From Streptomyces sp. RKAG290 (GTDB taxonomy: Bacteria; Actinomycetota; Actinomycetes; Streptomycetales; Streptomycetaceae): DNA of 64,000 bases. The notes beneath the pieces are model-generated. The model had not been told where the DNA came from, made no database searches, and saw nothing but the letters and a program-made list of their open reading frames with translations. Where the stretch lies: positions 2,852,001-2,916,000 of the forward strand of contig NZ_JAJOZC010000001.1 in the NCBI RefSeq assembly GCF_023701695.1, in the 5' to 3' direction. Made by a program: the position numbers and the translations under genes. Positions 1-8,699 of the stretch are shown in pieces (position 1 is the first letter of the stretch; the number at the start of each line of letters is the position of its first letter).

Positions 1-655
1 CGCCGAGCGGGTAGTCCTTGCGCTGCGGGAAGCCCTGCCAGTCGTCCGGCATCATGATCCGGGTCAGGGCGGGGTGCCCGTCGAAGATGAGCCCGAAGAA
101 GTCGTAGGTCTCGCGCTCGTGCCAGTCGTTGGTCGGGTAGACCGCGACGAGGGACGGGACGTGCGGGTCGCTGTCCGGTGCGGACACCTCCAGCCGGATG
201 AGCCGGCCGTGGGTGAGGGACCGCAGGTGGTAGACGGCGTGCAGCTCACGTCCCTTGTCACCGAGGAAGTGGACGCCGCTCACCCCCGTACAGAGCTCGA
301 AGCGCAGCGCCGGGTCGTCGCGCAGGGTCCTGGCGACGGTGGGCAGGTGCTCACGGGCGATGTGGAAGGTGAGCTCGTCGCGGTCCACGACGGTCTTCTC
401 GATGGCGTTGTCGGGAAGCAGACCCTGTTCCTCCAGGGCCCCTTCGAGCTCGTCGGCCACCTCGTCGAACCAGCCGCCGTACGGACGCGAGGTGGCGCCC
501 GGCAGGGTGACCGTGCGGATGAGCCCGCCGTAGCCGGAGGTGTCGCCGCCGCTGTTCGCGCCGAACATGCCCCTGCGTACGCCGATGACCTCGCCGGTCT
601 CGTCGCGCGCGGAGGGGACGCGGTCGGCGCTCTGCTCGCTGTGGTTGTCGCTCAC
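1..655 (-). CDS. nuoC: NADH-quinone oxidoreductase subunit C (3' end off window)
   Basis: Peripheral-arm subunit of proton-pumping complex I, which oxidises NADH and reduces menaquinone at the membrane. It begins at a GTG at 655 and runs off the left edge after about 218 codons, so the C-terminus is missing. The reading contains the family block [16 protein letters not shown] and ends near [15 protein letters not shown], both typical of NuoC. The GTG overlaps the nuoB stop by four bases (GTGA), which implies translational coupling. The first 50 or so residues form a Gly/Ser-rich actinobacterial extension. It is the third gene of a leftward nuoABC... operon. Identity is secure; only the distal end is unseen. 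Confidence 0.93.
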   Translation of the reverse strand, partial: MSDNHSEQSADRVPSARDETGEVIGVRRGMFGANSGGDTSGYGGLIRTVTLPGATSRPYGGWFDEVADELEGALEEQGLLPDNAIEKTVVDRDELTFHIAREHLPTVARTLRDDPALRFELCTGVSGVHFLGDKGRELHAVYHLRSLTHGRLIRLEVSAPDSDPHVPSLVAVYPTNDWHERETYDFFGLIFDGHPALTRIMMPDDWQGFPQRKDYPLG

Positions 656-1206
656 CGGAGCAGCCCCTTCATCTCGATCAGGGGCAGTGCGTTGAGTGCC
701 GCTTCCTCCGCCTCGCGGGCGGCCTCCTCCGCGTTGACCCCGAGCTTGGAGCCCTGGATCTTCTGGTGGAGCTTGAGGATCGCGTCGATCAGCATCTCAG
801 GACGCGGCGGGCAGCCCGGCAAATAGATGTCAACCGGGACAATATGATCAACACCCTGAACAATGGCGTAATTGTTGAACATTCCGCCCGACGATGCGCA
901 AACCCCCATGGAGATGACCCACTTGGGGTTCGGCATCTGGTCGTAGACCTGCCGCAGGACGGGCGCCATCTTCTGGCTGACCCGCCCCGCCACGATCATC
1001 AGGTCCGCCTGCCGCGGCGATCCGCGGAAGACCTCCATCCCGAACCGGGCCAGGTCGTAGCGCCCGGCCCCGGTCGTCATCATCTCGATGGCGCAGCAGG
1101 CGAGGCCGAAGGTGGCCGGGAATACGGAGGACTTCCGTACCCAGCCGGCCGCCTGCTCGACAGTGGTCAGCACGAAGCCGCTGGGCAGCTTCTCTTCGAG
1201 TCCCAT
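652..1206 (-). CDS. nuoB: NADH-quinone oxidoreductase subunit B
   Basis: Complex I subunit that carries the terminal 4Fe-4S cluster N2, the direct electron donor to quinone. The 184-residue product has the tandem cysteine motif [10 protein letters not shown] near residue 35, then CASSGGMF and the [10 protein letters not shown] block, which together supply the four cluster ligands. The length is normal for the family. The C-terminal 30 residues ([13 protein letters not shown]...) are a charged tail of the actinobacterial type. It lies 18 bp downstream of nuoA and overlaps nuoC by four bases, so it belongs to one transcript. Confidence 0.97.
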   Translation of the reverse strand: MGLEEKLPSGFVLTTVEQAAGWVRKSSVFPATFGLACCAIEMMTTGAGRYDLARFGMEVFRGSPRQADLMIVAGRVSQKMAPVLRQVYDQMPNPKWVISMGVCASSGGMFNNYAIVQGVDHIVPVDIYLPGCPPRPEMLIDAILKLHQKIQGSKLGVNAEEAAREAEEAALNALPLIEMKGLLR

Positions 1207-1224
1207 GGTGTGCCCCTCAGCCCC

Positions 1225-1584
1225 TCAGTCCCATTCCAGGCCGCCTCGACGCCACACATACGCGTAGGCGACGAAGACGGTGAGCACGAAGAGCAGCATC
1301 TCGACGAGCCCGAAGATCCCCAGGGCGTCGAAGGTGACCGCCCAGGGATAGAGGAAGACGATCTCGATGTCGAAGACGATGAAGAGCATCGCCGTCAGGT
1401 AGTACTTGATGGGGAAGCGGCCGCCGCCGGCTGGAGTGGGGGTGGGTTCGATCCCGCACTCATACGCTTCGAGCTTTGCTCGGTTGTACCGCTTAGGGCC
1501 GATAAGCGTGGCCATGACCACGGAAAAGATCGCAAACCCTGCCCCGAGGGCGCCGAGCACGAGGATGGGCGCGTAGGCATTCAC
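1225..1584 (-). CDS. nuoA: NADH-quinone oxidoreductase subunit A
   Basis: Small membrane-arm subunit of complex I. The 119-residue product has three predicted membrane helices (APILVLGALGAGFAIF, YYLTAMLFIVFDIEIVFLYP, LVEMLLFVLTVFVAYAYVW) and the conserved loop YECGIEP. I chose the GTG at 1584 because GGAAGGAGCGAGGAGC lies just upstream and the protein then begins VNAYAPIL. An ATG 14 codons earlier would add a non-conserved leader. It is the first gene of the nuo operon, and transcription probably starts upstream, around the Rex-like site at 1666-1681. Confidence 0.96.
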   Translation of the reverse strand: MNAYAPILVLGALGAGFAIFSVVMATLIGPKRYNRAKLEAYECGIEPTPTPAGGGRFPIKYYLTAMLFIVFDIEIVFLYPWAVTFDALGIFGLVEMLLFVLTVFVAYAYVWRRGGLEWD

Positions 1585-1665
1585 GCTCCTCGCTCCTTCC
1601 AGTCGTCCTTGACCGTTGGACCGCATCGGGCAATCTGGCTCGCCACCTCACCAAGATCGTGCACA

Positions 1666-1681
1666 TGTGAGGCAGTTCACA
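1666..1681. promoter_or_regulatory. Rex-type redox operator upstream of nuoA
   Basis: The 16-mer TGTGAGGCAGTTCACA has perfect TGTGA-N6-TCACA half-sites and matches the actinomycete Rex operator form TGTGAACGCGTTCACA. Rex senses NADH/NAD+ and is known to control respiratory genes in Streptomyces. A possible -10 (TAGGAT, minus strand, 1703-1698) lies just upstream, so the site would cover the transcription start and suit repression. That Rex acts here is inferred. Confidence 0.65.
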
Positions 1682-2126
1682 AGCCCGACTGCCCCGCATC
1701 CTATGCCCGCCGTCCTGTGATCTGCGACACGGGGTACGACAACGCCTTTGTGATCTCCACCACCTGACGAACGATCATGAAGTCGGATGAGCGGTGATCT
1801 TCGTACACGAAGCGGCCGAGTGATCACGAGACGTGACATCCGGTACGGTTACCGCTGGTCAAAGGGGTGTCGCTCTATCAAGCCGTGGCGTGAACCGCCA
1901 AATTGGCGATGGACGCGATGCGGTGATAAAGGGATCTGCCCCACTCTGGGACGAGCTGACGGCCTTCCCGGGGTCACCCGGGCGACGGACCCCGAAGGAG
2001 CGAAGTGGACGCAACGCGACATCGCTCCCCTTCCGGGGCGAAAGGGCTGCCGCACACCGCCAGTTCCCGTCCGGTCCCGAGCTCCTCGCGCGAGGCCCTC
2101 GTATGCCCGTCACATAGAGACCATGC

Positions 2127-2142
2127 TGTGACCTGCGTCACG
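2127..2142. promoter_or_regulatory. CRP-like palindrome upstream of NlpC/P60 gene
   Basis: TGTGACCTGCGTCACG contains GTG-N8-CAC and fits the CRP/FNR-family form TGTGA-N6-TCACA with one mismatch at the end. It lies about 240 bp before the NlpC/P60 start. Control of a spore or cell-wall hydrolase by cAMP-CRP would fit Streptomyces biology, but binding is an inference from the motif alone. Confidence 0.45.
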
Positions 2143-2379
2143 CCATCAGCCCCGCCATATAAGCGGGCTTGGCCAACGGTGTGAACGGATGGTAAGTGAC
2201 GGGCAATTCGGGCGTATTGCAGAAAGTGCGTGATCACAGCCGTGATCGCGTCCGTCCGATTTGCCCGTTACGGCGTCAATAAAGGCCCTCAGAAAGCGGA
2301 TTCACAGATTCCGGACGTAACTGTGTCGCAACACACGTTTCTTGATGGGACCCCTGAGGCCCTGATAGCGCTAGTACCC

Positions 2380-3207
2380 ATGTCCCACACCGCTCTCATA
2401 CCCAGCCACCGGAAGCCCCGCCGAAACGCCTCGAAGACGGCGCTGCGGGCCGGAGTTGCCGGTGGCGTCCTCAGCACCATCGCGGTCGCAGGCGCTGCCG
2501 GTCCGGCCCAGGCCGAGCCGGTGACCCAGACCATCGAGATGCCCACGATCACCGCCGGGCTCTCCACCTCCGTCGCGGCGTCCGCCGAGGCCACCCAGCA
2601 GGTCGCCCTGGACCTGGAGACGCAGGCCCACGAGGACGCCGCAGCCACGACCGCCGCCAAGGCCGCCAAGAAGGCCAAGGCCGAGGCCGTGCGCAAGGCA
2701 GAGGCCAAGAAGAAGGCCGAAGCGGCCGCCAAGGCCAAGGCGGAGGCCGCCGAGCGCGCCTCCCGCTCCACCGAGCGCACGACGCTCGCCACCACCTCGG
2801 GCTCCTCCTCGTCCGGTTCCTCGTCGTCCTCGACGGTGTCCTCCTCCGCCACGGGCTCCGCGGCCTCCGTCGTCTCCTTCGTGCAGATGCAGATCGGCGA
2901 CGCGTACGTGTCCGGCGGCACCGGCCCCAACTCGTGGGACTGTTCCGGCCTCGTCCAGGCCGCGTTCCGCACGGTGGGCGTCGACCTGCCGCGCGTCTCC
3001 CAGGGCCAGTCCACCGCGGGCACCCAGGTCTCGCTCAGCAGCCTCCAGCCGGGCGACATCCTGTACTGGGGCAGCGCGGGCAGCGCGTACCACGTCGGGG
3101 TCTACGTGGGCGGCGGCCAGTTCGTCGGAGCGCAGAACTCCTCCACCGGTGTGGTGCAGAAGTCCCTGGACTACGACCCGCCGTCGGGCGCGGTCCGCGT
3201 CCTCTGA
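2380..3207 (+). CDS. Secreted NlpC/P60 family peptidoglycan endopeptidase
   Basis: Predicted cell-wall hydrolase that cuts peptide stems of peptidoglycan. I start at the ATG at 2380 because the protein then opens with a basic segment and the hydrophobic signal sequence GVAGGVLSTIAVAGAAGPAQA ending at an AQA cleavage motif. Earlier in-frame starts only add a non-signal leader. The 275 residues comprise the signal peptide (1-46), an Ala/Lys/Glu-rich probable coiled coil (about 60-135), a Ser-rich linker, and a C-terminal NlpC/P60 domain with nucleophile in WDCSGLVQAAF and histidine in YHVGVYVGG. It faces away from nuoA and ends at a strong shared terminator. Confidence 0.9.
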   Translation: MSHTALIPSHRKPRRNASKTALRAGVAGGVLSTIAVAGAAGPAQAEPVTQTIEMPTITAGLSTSVAASAEATQQVALDLETQAHEDAAATTAAKAAKKAKAEAVRKAEAKKKAEAAAKAKAEAAERASRSTERTTLATTSGSSSSGSSSSSTVSSSATGSAASVVSFVQMQIGDAYVSGGTGPNSWDCSGLVQAAFRTVGVDLPRVSQGQSTAGTQVSLSSLQPGDILYWGSAGSAYHVGVYVGGGQFVGAQNSSTGVVQKSLDYDPPSGAVRVL

Positions 3208-3233
3208 GTTCTCGGATTCACAAGCGCCTCGGC

Positions 3234-3288
3234 GCAACGGCGAAGAGCCGTCACTCCCCGCTCGGGAGTGACGGCTCTTCGCCGTTGC
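3234..3288. terminator. Bidirectional terminator, 25-bp perfect stem
   Basis: Arms 3234-3258 and 3264-3288 are perfect 25-bp complements around the 5-nt loop CGCTC. It lies between two convergent genes, the NlpC/P60 gene and the reductase, and can serve both. No T-run follows, as is common in Streptomyces. Confidence 0.88.
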
Positions 3289-3312
3289 GGGTGCGCCGGA
3301 CGCGCGCCGCGG

Positions 3313-4596
3313 TCAGGACCGCGGCGCCACCTTCGTCAGGCCGTTGATGATGCGGTCCATCGCGTCGCCGCCCGTCGGGTCGGTGAGGTTGGCGAGCATC
3401 TTCAGGGTGAACTTCATCAGCAGCGGGTGCGTCAGGCCGCGCTGGGTGGCCACCTTCATGACCTTCGGGTTGCCGATCAGCTTCACGAAGGCGCGGCCCA
3501 TCGTGTAGTAGCCGCCGTAGGTCTCCTTGAGCACCTTCGGGTAGTTGTTCAGCGCCAGTTCGCGCTGGGCCGGGGTGGCGCGGGCGTGGGCCTGCACGAT
3601 GACGTCGGCGGCGATCTGGCCCGACTCCATCGCGTACGCGATGCCCTCGCCGTTGAACGGGTTGACCATGCCGCCGGCGTCGCCGACGAGCAGCAGGCCC
3701 TTGGTGTAGTGCGGCTGCCGGTTGAAGGCCATCGGGAGGGCCGCGCCGCGGATCGGCATCGTCATGTTCTCGGGGGTGTAGCCCCAGTCCTCGGGCATGG
3801 ACGCGCACCACGCCTTGAGGACCTCGCGCCAGTCCAGCTCCTTGAAGGCGGAGGAGGAGTTCAGGATGCCGAGCCCGACGTTGGAGGTGCCGTCACCCAT
3901 GCCGAAGATCCAGCCGTAGCCGGGCAGCAGCCGGTCCTCGACGCCCCGGCGGTCCCAGAGTTCCAGCCAGGACTCCAGGTAGTCGTCGTCGTGGCGGGGC
4001 GAGGTGAAGTACGTACGGACCGCGACACCCATCGGGCGGTCCTCGCGGCGGTGCAGGCCCATCGCGAGGGAGAGCCGGGTGGAGTTGCCGTCGGCGGCGA
4101 CGACGAGGGGGGCGTGGAAGGTGACCGGGGTCTTCTCCTCGCCGAGCTTCGCGTGCACGCCGGTGATCCGGCCGGTGCGGGCGTCGGTGATCGGGGCGCC
4201 GACGTTGCAGCGCTCGTAGAGCCGCGCGCCGCCCTTCTGCGCCTGGCGGGCCAGCTGCTCGTCGAAGTCGTCGCGCTTGCGGACCAGGCCGTAGTCCGGG
4301 TACGAGGCGAGATCCGGCCAGTCGAGCTGGAGCCGGACGCCGCCGCCGATGATGCGCAGGCCCTTGTTGCGCAGCCAGCCGGCCTCTTCGGAGATGTCGA
4401 TGCCCATGGAGACGAGCTGCTTGGTGGCGCGCGGCGTGAGGCCGTCGCCGCAGACCTTCTCGCGGGGGAAGGCGGTCTTCTCCAGGAGCAGGACGTCGAG
4501 TCCGGCCTTGGCGAGGTAGTACGCGGTCGTGGAGCCGGCTGGGCCTGCCCCGACGACGATCACATCCGCGCTGTGTTCGGACAGGGGCTCGGTCAC
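3313..4596 (-). CDS. Geranylgeranyl reductase family FAD-dependent oxidoreductase
   Basis: Flavoprotein of the GGR family, which saturates prenyl-chain double bonds. Near menG and mqn genes the likely substrate is the menaquinone side chain (MenJ-type role, inferred). The 427 residues start at GTG 4596 (GGGAG nine bases upstream) and open with the FAD Rossmann motif VIVVGAGPAGSTTAYYLA. A second flavin block, LLLVGDAGGMVNPFNGEGI, lies near residue 300, and the CGDGLTPRA motif follows the first domain. The length is normal. It converges on the NlpC/P60 gene. Confidence 0.87.
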   Translation of the reverse strand: MTEPLSEHSADVIVVGAGPAGSTTAYYLAKAGLDVLLLEKTAFPREKVCGDGLTPRATKQLVSMGIDISEEAGWLRNKGLRIIGGGVRLQLDWPDLASYPDYGLVRKRDDFDEQLARQAQKGGARLYERCNVGAPITDARTGRITGVHAKLGEEKTPVTFHAPLVVAADGNSTRLSLAMGLHRREDRPMGVAVRTYFTSPRHDDDYLESWLELWDRRGVEDRLLPGYGWIFGMGDGTSNVGLGILNSSSAFKELDWREVLKAWCASMPEDWGYTPENMTMPIRGAALPMAFNRQPHYTKGLLLVGDAGGMVNPFNGEGIAYAMESGQIAADVIVQAHARATPAQRELALNNYPKVLKETYGGYYTMGRAFVKLIGNPKVMKVATQRGLTHPLLMKFTLKMLANLTDPTGGDAMDRIINGLTKVAPRS

Positions 4597-4693
4597 GGTC
4601 GGATCTCCCGAAGACTCGAAATCGAGTGCCGCGCGGCACATGGCCAGGGCAGTCTATGGGGGCCTGTTGTCCGACCCTCCGAAGGGCTCCCCG

Positions 4694-5218
4694 ATGTCGA
4701 TCGCGCCTCCCGCACTCCCCGTCGTACAGCTGCGTGTCCCCACGGACGAGGACGCGGTGGCCTGGCATCGCGCCTTCGCCGACCCGGAGGTGATGGAGTT
4801 CTTCGGCGGCCGTCCGGCCGAGCTGTCCATGTACGAGGAGTGGACCGCACGCCAGCGCAGACATGACGCGGAACTCGGCTACTGCCTGTGGACCGTGCTG
4901 GACGCGAACGGCGAGGTGGTCGGCTTCACCGGCGCGCAGCCGTGGCCGCAGAGCGCGTACGGCCCGGTGGGCGAGACCGAGATCGGCTGGCGGCTCACCC
5001 GTTCGGCCTGGGGCCACGGCTACGTGACCGCGGCCGCGCGCCTGACGCTGGAGCGGCTGCGCGCGGCCGGGGTGGAGCGGGTGGTGGCGGCGATCGACGT
5101 GCGCAACGCACGTTCGATCGCGGTCGCCCGGCGCCTGGGCATGGAGCAGGCGGAGACCTTCACGACTCCGCGGCCGGGTCAGCAGGTGCGGTGCTTCCGG
5201 CTGGAACTGGACCGGTGA
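4694..5218 (+). CDS. GNAT family N-acetyltransferase
   Basis: Acetyl-CoA-dependent acyltransferase of the RimJ/RimL-like GNAT type. The 174-residue product carries VQLRVPTDEDAVAWH at the start, the acetyl-CoA segment TEIGWRLTRSAWGHGYVTAAARLTLE, and the terminal block ARSIAVARRLGMEQ. ATG at 4694 begins MSIAPPALPVV; an upstream extension would run into the divergent reductase. The substrate cannot be told from sequence. It starts about 97 bp from the divergent reductase start and meets the next gene tail to tail. Confidence 0.85.
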   Translation: MSIAPPALPVVQLRVPTDEDAVAWHRAFADPEVMEFFGGRPAELSMYEEWTARQRRHDAELGYCLWTVLDANGEVVGFTGAQPWPQSAYGPVGETEIGWRLTRSAWGHGYVTAAARLTLERLRAAGVERVVAAIDVRNARSIAVARRLGMEQAETFTTPRPGQQVRCFRLELDR

Positions 5219-5227
5219 GCGCCCGGC

Positions 5228-7651
5228 TCAGTCGGTGTCGTTGAGGCTCCAGGTGGACAGGGCCGTGTCGAAGACCTTCCGCGCGTCCGGCCAGTAGGCG
5301 TCGCGCTCGGTGGTGTAGACGGCGTACTCGGTGCCGTCGTCGGCGATGTAGCTCTGGTCGATCGCGTGGATCGTCTCGCCGCTCTCCCGGTCCTCGTAGG
5401 TGTACTCCCAGATGGCGCCCTGCAGCCCCTGGAAGGTGTTGGCCGCCAGCTGGATCCGCCGGTAGTCCTTCTGGTTGGCGTCGGCGGTCTTCTCCAGCGT
5501 CCGGAAGTTCTCGTACGAGGTGTAGGGCGCGTTGCCGATGACGCCGACCTTCAGCTCGGCCCGGCCGGTGGAGCCCGCGTAGGTGATCTGGTGGTTCTTC
5601 TCGCCCTGCCGGTCCCAGAGCGAGGGCACGGCGAAGGTGAACCCGGCGCTGTCGACGACCATCGAGTACCCGTCGGGGACCGTGGGGGCCGTGGGGGCCG
5701 TGGGGGCCGTGGGCGAGCCGGTGTCCGACGGTGCCGGGGACCCGGTGCCCGTCGGCTCCGGCGAGGGATCCGCCGCCGGGGCCTCGCTGCTCCCGGCCGG
5801 GGCGGGCCTGTCGTCCTCGGACACCGCGGCCTTGCCGGTGTCCTTGTCCGTCAGGACCAGGACACCGGCGGTCGCGCCCGCGCCGACGAGGAGCGCGGCG
5901 GTGAGCGTGGCGCTCCAGATGACGACGGTCCGCCTGCGGCCGGCCGCCGCGGGGGCGGCCACGTCGTGCGGGCCCGGGGCCGGCGGGAGGGGCGCCGGTA
6001 CGGACACGTAGGTCGGCGTGGGCACGGTCACCGGCTCGGGCGCGGCAGCCGGTCCGGGGGCGGTGCCCGGCGCGTGGTCGTACAGCCCCGGCTCGGGCGC
6101 GGCCACCGGACCGGGCGCGGGTCCGTACGGGGCCGGTGTCGCCGGGTACGCCGGGGCAACCGCCCCCGGGGCGCCGCCCGTCGGGGCGCCGGCCGCGAGG
6201 CCCACCGCCCCCGCCCGGCCCGTCAGCCGCAGCAGGTGAGGCGCGACGAACACCGCGGCCCCCACCCACAGCAGCCCGAACAGCAGCGCGTCCGACAGGC
6301 TCGGCGCGAGCTCCGCCGTGCCCTGGCCGCCCACGTCCGCGACGCCGCCGGTGAACTCCGCGGACAGCCCGCTCATCGCGGTCAGCACCAGGACGAACAG
6401 CAGGAACAGCGCGCCCGCGGTGGCCTGTTCGCGCCGGTCCGCCGAGCGGCGCGCGGCCAGCAGCCCGACGGCGAGCGCGCAGACGGCGCCGGTGACCAGT
6501 GCGCCGGTCACCGCCCAGCCGCTGAGCTCCTCGCCCAGTTCGGGCAGGCCGAAGCCGCCGTGCTCCATGCCGGAGCCGAGGTAGCTGAACTGCCCCTTCA
6601 CGTCGTACTCGACGGGGGCGCCCCAGCTCACCCCGAGCACCATCAGCCCGATGTTGGGCAGCAACGGCAACGCGATGAGCAGGGCTTCGCCGTCCACGCC
6701 GTCCACATTGGCGTACGAGACGAACCCGATCAGCGAGCAGAGCAGCAGCACGGCGCCCAGCGCCCGTACGGCCGTGCCGGTGGCCCGGACCAGGCTCAGC
6801 GCGGCGGGCCGCCGGGACAGCCACTGGGCCGCCGCGTCGCGTTGCAGCACGCCACCGGTGACCAGCAGCGCGATGACGAGCGCGCCGAGCGTCGCGAGGA
6901 CCGGGGAGGACTCGACCGAGACCCCCGCGACCTCGGGCTGTGCGAACAGCCCGAGGAGCAGCACAGCGGCGGCGGCCACCAGGCTGATCCGTACCGCGGC
7001 CTCCAGGCCGCCGCCCTGTCTGCGGGCCGCACGGGCGCCGAGGAACAGCGCGCCGACCCAGAGCACCGTGACGGTGAGCGGGACCAGCGAGAGCGTGGCA
7101 CCGCCCTGGGCGCCCGCATCGAACCCTCCGGAGCCCGAACCGTCGAACCCCGACCCGTCGAAGCCCGAACCCCCGGACTCGTCACCGCTGCCGCCCAGGC
7201 CGCCTCCCGGCCCGGCCGCCCGCACCTCGAAGCCGCCGCCGAACGCCTGGAGCAGCATCGCCAGCGCGATCCGCAGCCGGTCGCTCCAGCCGACGACGAC
7301 CTCGTCGCCCTGCCCGTACGAGGGAACGGAGAGCGCCACCGCGAGGGCGACGATCAGTCCGGTCGGCCAGGCGGCGGCCTTCACCGAGCCCGCCCAGTCA
7401 CCCCGGAACGCACGGCCGAGGAAGGCACCCAGCGGCGACGGTCCGGCCGGCGCGGCGAGCGGCATCGGGGCGTGGCCGGGCGGCGGGGGCGAGCCGGGCC
7501 CGGCAGCGGCGGACGGGACCGTGGCGGGCGGCGGGGGCGAGGCGGGCGGCGGGGGCGCGGCCGGGGTCTGCGGGCGCTCGCGCCCGCACTTCATGCAGAA
7601 GCGCGCCTCGTCCGGCGCCGGGGTTCCACAGAAGGGGCAGTACGACGGCAT
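5228..7651 (-). CDS. Zinc-ribbon membrane protein with extracellular C-terminal domain
   Basis: 807 residues from ATG 7651, which begins MPSYCPFCGTPAPDEARFCMKCG, a double-CxxC zinc ribbon. Then come a Pro-rich linker, a Gly/Phe-rich stretch (GSGFDGSGFDGSGSG), about ten hydrophobic segments, a Pro/Ala/Val-rich linker (residues about 500-580), a single helix (TLTAALLVGAGATAGVLVLTD) and a roughly 200-residue probably extracellular domain. A minimal TAPTAPTAP repeat lies at about 5690-5715. No enzymatic motif is seen. It may be a surface or stress-sensing protein; the function is unknown. It sits between the GNAT gene and menG. Confidence 0.75.
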   Translation of the reverse strand: MPSYCPFCGTPAPDEARFCMKCGRERPQTPAAPPPPASPPPPATVPSAAAGPGSPPPPGHAPMPLAAPAGPSPLGAFLGRAFRGDWAGSVKAAAWPTGLIVALAVALSVPSYGQGDEVVVGWSDRLRIALAMLLQAFGGGFEVRAAGPGGGLGGSGDESGGSGFDGSGFDGSGSGGFDAGAQGGATLSLVPLTVTVLWVGALFLGARAARRQGGGLEAAVRISLVAAAAVLLLGLFAQPEVAGVSVESSPVLATLGALVIALLVTGGVLQRDAAAQWLSRRPAALSLVRATGTAVRALGAVLLLCSLIGFVSYANVDGVDGEALLIALPLLPNIGLMVLGVSWGAPVEYDVKGQFSYLGSGMEHGGFGLPELGEELSGWAVTGALVTGAVCALAVGLLAARRSADRREQATAGALFLLFVLVLTAMSGLSAEFTGGVADVGGQGTAELAPSLSDALLFGLLWVGAAVFVAPHLLRLTGRAGAVGLAAGAPTGGAPGAVAPAYPATPAPYGPAPGPVAAPEPGLYDHAPGTAPGPAAAPEPVTVPTPTYVSVPAPLPPAPGPHDVAAPAAAGRRRTVVIWSATLTAALLVGAGATAGVLVLTDKDTGKAAVSEDDRPAPAGSSEAPAADPSPEPTGTGSPAPSDTGSPTAPTAPTAPTVPDGYSMVVDSAGFTFAVPSLWDRQGEKNHQITYAGSTGRAELKVGVIGNAPYTSYENFRTLEKTADANQKDYRRIQLAANTFQGLQGAIWEYTYEDRESGETIHAIDQSYIADDGTEYAVYTTERDAYWPDARKVFDTALSTWSLNDTD

Positions 7652-7872
7652 GAGGACTCCGCAGCGAGGACAGGGACGACCGAGACGGTGACACACAGGA
7701 ACGGGGAAGACGCGTGCCGTATCAACGGACACATCTTCCCCGACACCCGGTTCCCGTCAACCGGTATTGCCCGCCGCCGCATTGGCCCCGGTGCGGCCGC
7801 CCGCCGTCACGCGGCCCCGGATGGATGCGGGACGGCGCCCGGCGGCGCCCCGCACGCGGGCGGCGCCGGACG

Positions 7873-8574
7873 TCAGGCGCGCACGCCCCGGTGCAGCGCG
7901 ACCACACCGCCGGTGAGGTTGCGCCAGGCGACCTTCGACCAGCCGGCCCGCTGGAGCTTGGCCGCGAGCCCGGCCTGGTCGGGCCAGGCGCGGATCGACT
8001 CGGCGAGATAGACGTACGCGTCGGGGTTGGACGACACCGCGCGCGCGACCGGCGGCAGCGCCCGCATCAGGTACTCGGTGTAGACGGTCCGGAAAGGTGC
8101 CCAGACCGGCTGGGAGAACTCGCAGATGACCACCCGGCCGCCCGGCTTGGTCACCCGGTACAGCTCGCGCAGGGCCGCGTCGGTGTCCTGGACGTTGCGC
8201 AGTCCGAAGGAGATGGTCACCGCGTCGAAGGTCTCGTCGCGGAACGGCAGCTTCGTGGCGTCGCCCGCGGTGAACGGCAGCCAGGAGTTGCGCTTCTTGC
8301 CCTCGCGCAGCATGCCGATGGAGAAGTCGCACGGCACGACGTACGCACCGGTCGCGGCGAACGGCAGCGAGGACGTCGCCGTCCCGGCGGCCAGGTCGAG
8401 GACCTTCTCGGCGGGGCGGGCGTGCACCGCCTTCGCGACCTCCTTGCGCCACAGCCGGGCCTGGCCGAGCGAGAGCACGTCGTTGGTCAGGTCGTAGTTC
8501 GCCGCCACGTCGTCGAACATCGAGGCGACTTCGTGCGGCTGCTTGTCCAGGGAGGCTCGGGTCACGTGTCCCAT
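7873..8574 (-). CDS. menG: Demethylmenaquinone methyltransferase
   Basis: SAM-dependent methyltransferase (UbiE/MenG) that makes menaquinone from demethylmenaquinone, the last step of the pathway. The 233 residues include [20 protein letters not shown], the SAM motif [12 protein letters not shown], the UbiE block [15 protein letters not shown], and [14 protein letters not shown] 8565 is an alternative start. It lies in the same neighbourhood as mqnC and mqnA and the complex I genes that use menaquinone. Roughly 220 bp separate it from the next gene downstream. Confidence 0.93.
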   Translation of the reverse strand: MGHVTRASLDKQPHEVASMFDDVAANYDLTNDVLSLGQARLWRKEVAKAVHARPAEKVLDLAAGTATSSLPFAATGAYVVPCDFSIGMLREGKKRNSWLPFTAGDATKLPFRDETFDAVTISFGLRNVQDTDAALRELYRVTKPGGRVVICEFSQPVWAPFRTVYTEYLMRALPPVARAVSSNPDAYVYLAESIRAWPDQAGLAAKLQRAGWSKVAWRNLTGGVVALHRGVRA

Positions 8575-8699
8575 TCAAGCAGCCCGGCCCCGGACGGACG
8601 GCGGCGGACGCCCGTGAACGATTGGACTGAACCAACCGGCCCGGGCAGCGGTCATTACGGAGGGGAGTACGGACCACCGAGTACTGGGGAGGGGCACGG

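Larger units (their letters stand above)
1585..2379. other. Long intergenic region between divergent nuoA and NlpC/P60 gene
   Basis: About 795 bp without a convincing gene. It holds the Rex-like site, the CRP-like site at 2127-2142, and presumably promoters for both divergent genes. A weak hairpin (CCCGC/GCGGG) lies around 2153-2168. Base composition is more AT-rich than in the flanking genes, especially at 1730-1930 and 2140-2380. I looked for the c-di-AMP (ydaO) riboswitch often found before Streptomyces muralytic genes and did not find its conserved segments. Confidence 0.5.

Noticed and set aside
1754..1768. CTGACGAACGATCAT near nuoA as another regulon operator
   Set aside because: Only the left half-site matches; the right half differs at several positions and the adjacent genes are not catabolic.
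1850..2379. Possible c-di-AMP (ydaO) riboswitch before the NlpC/P60 gene
   Set aside because: The neighbourhood suits it, and a GGGGCGAA string occurs near 2035, but the other conserved segments (such as the terminal ACAGCTAACC block) are missing.
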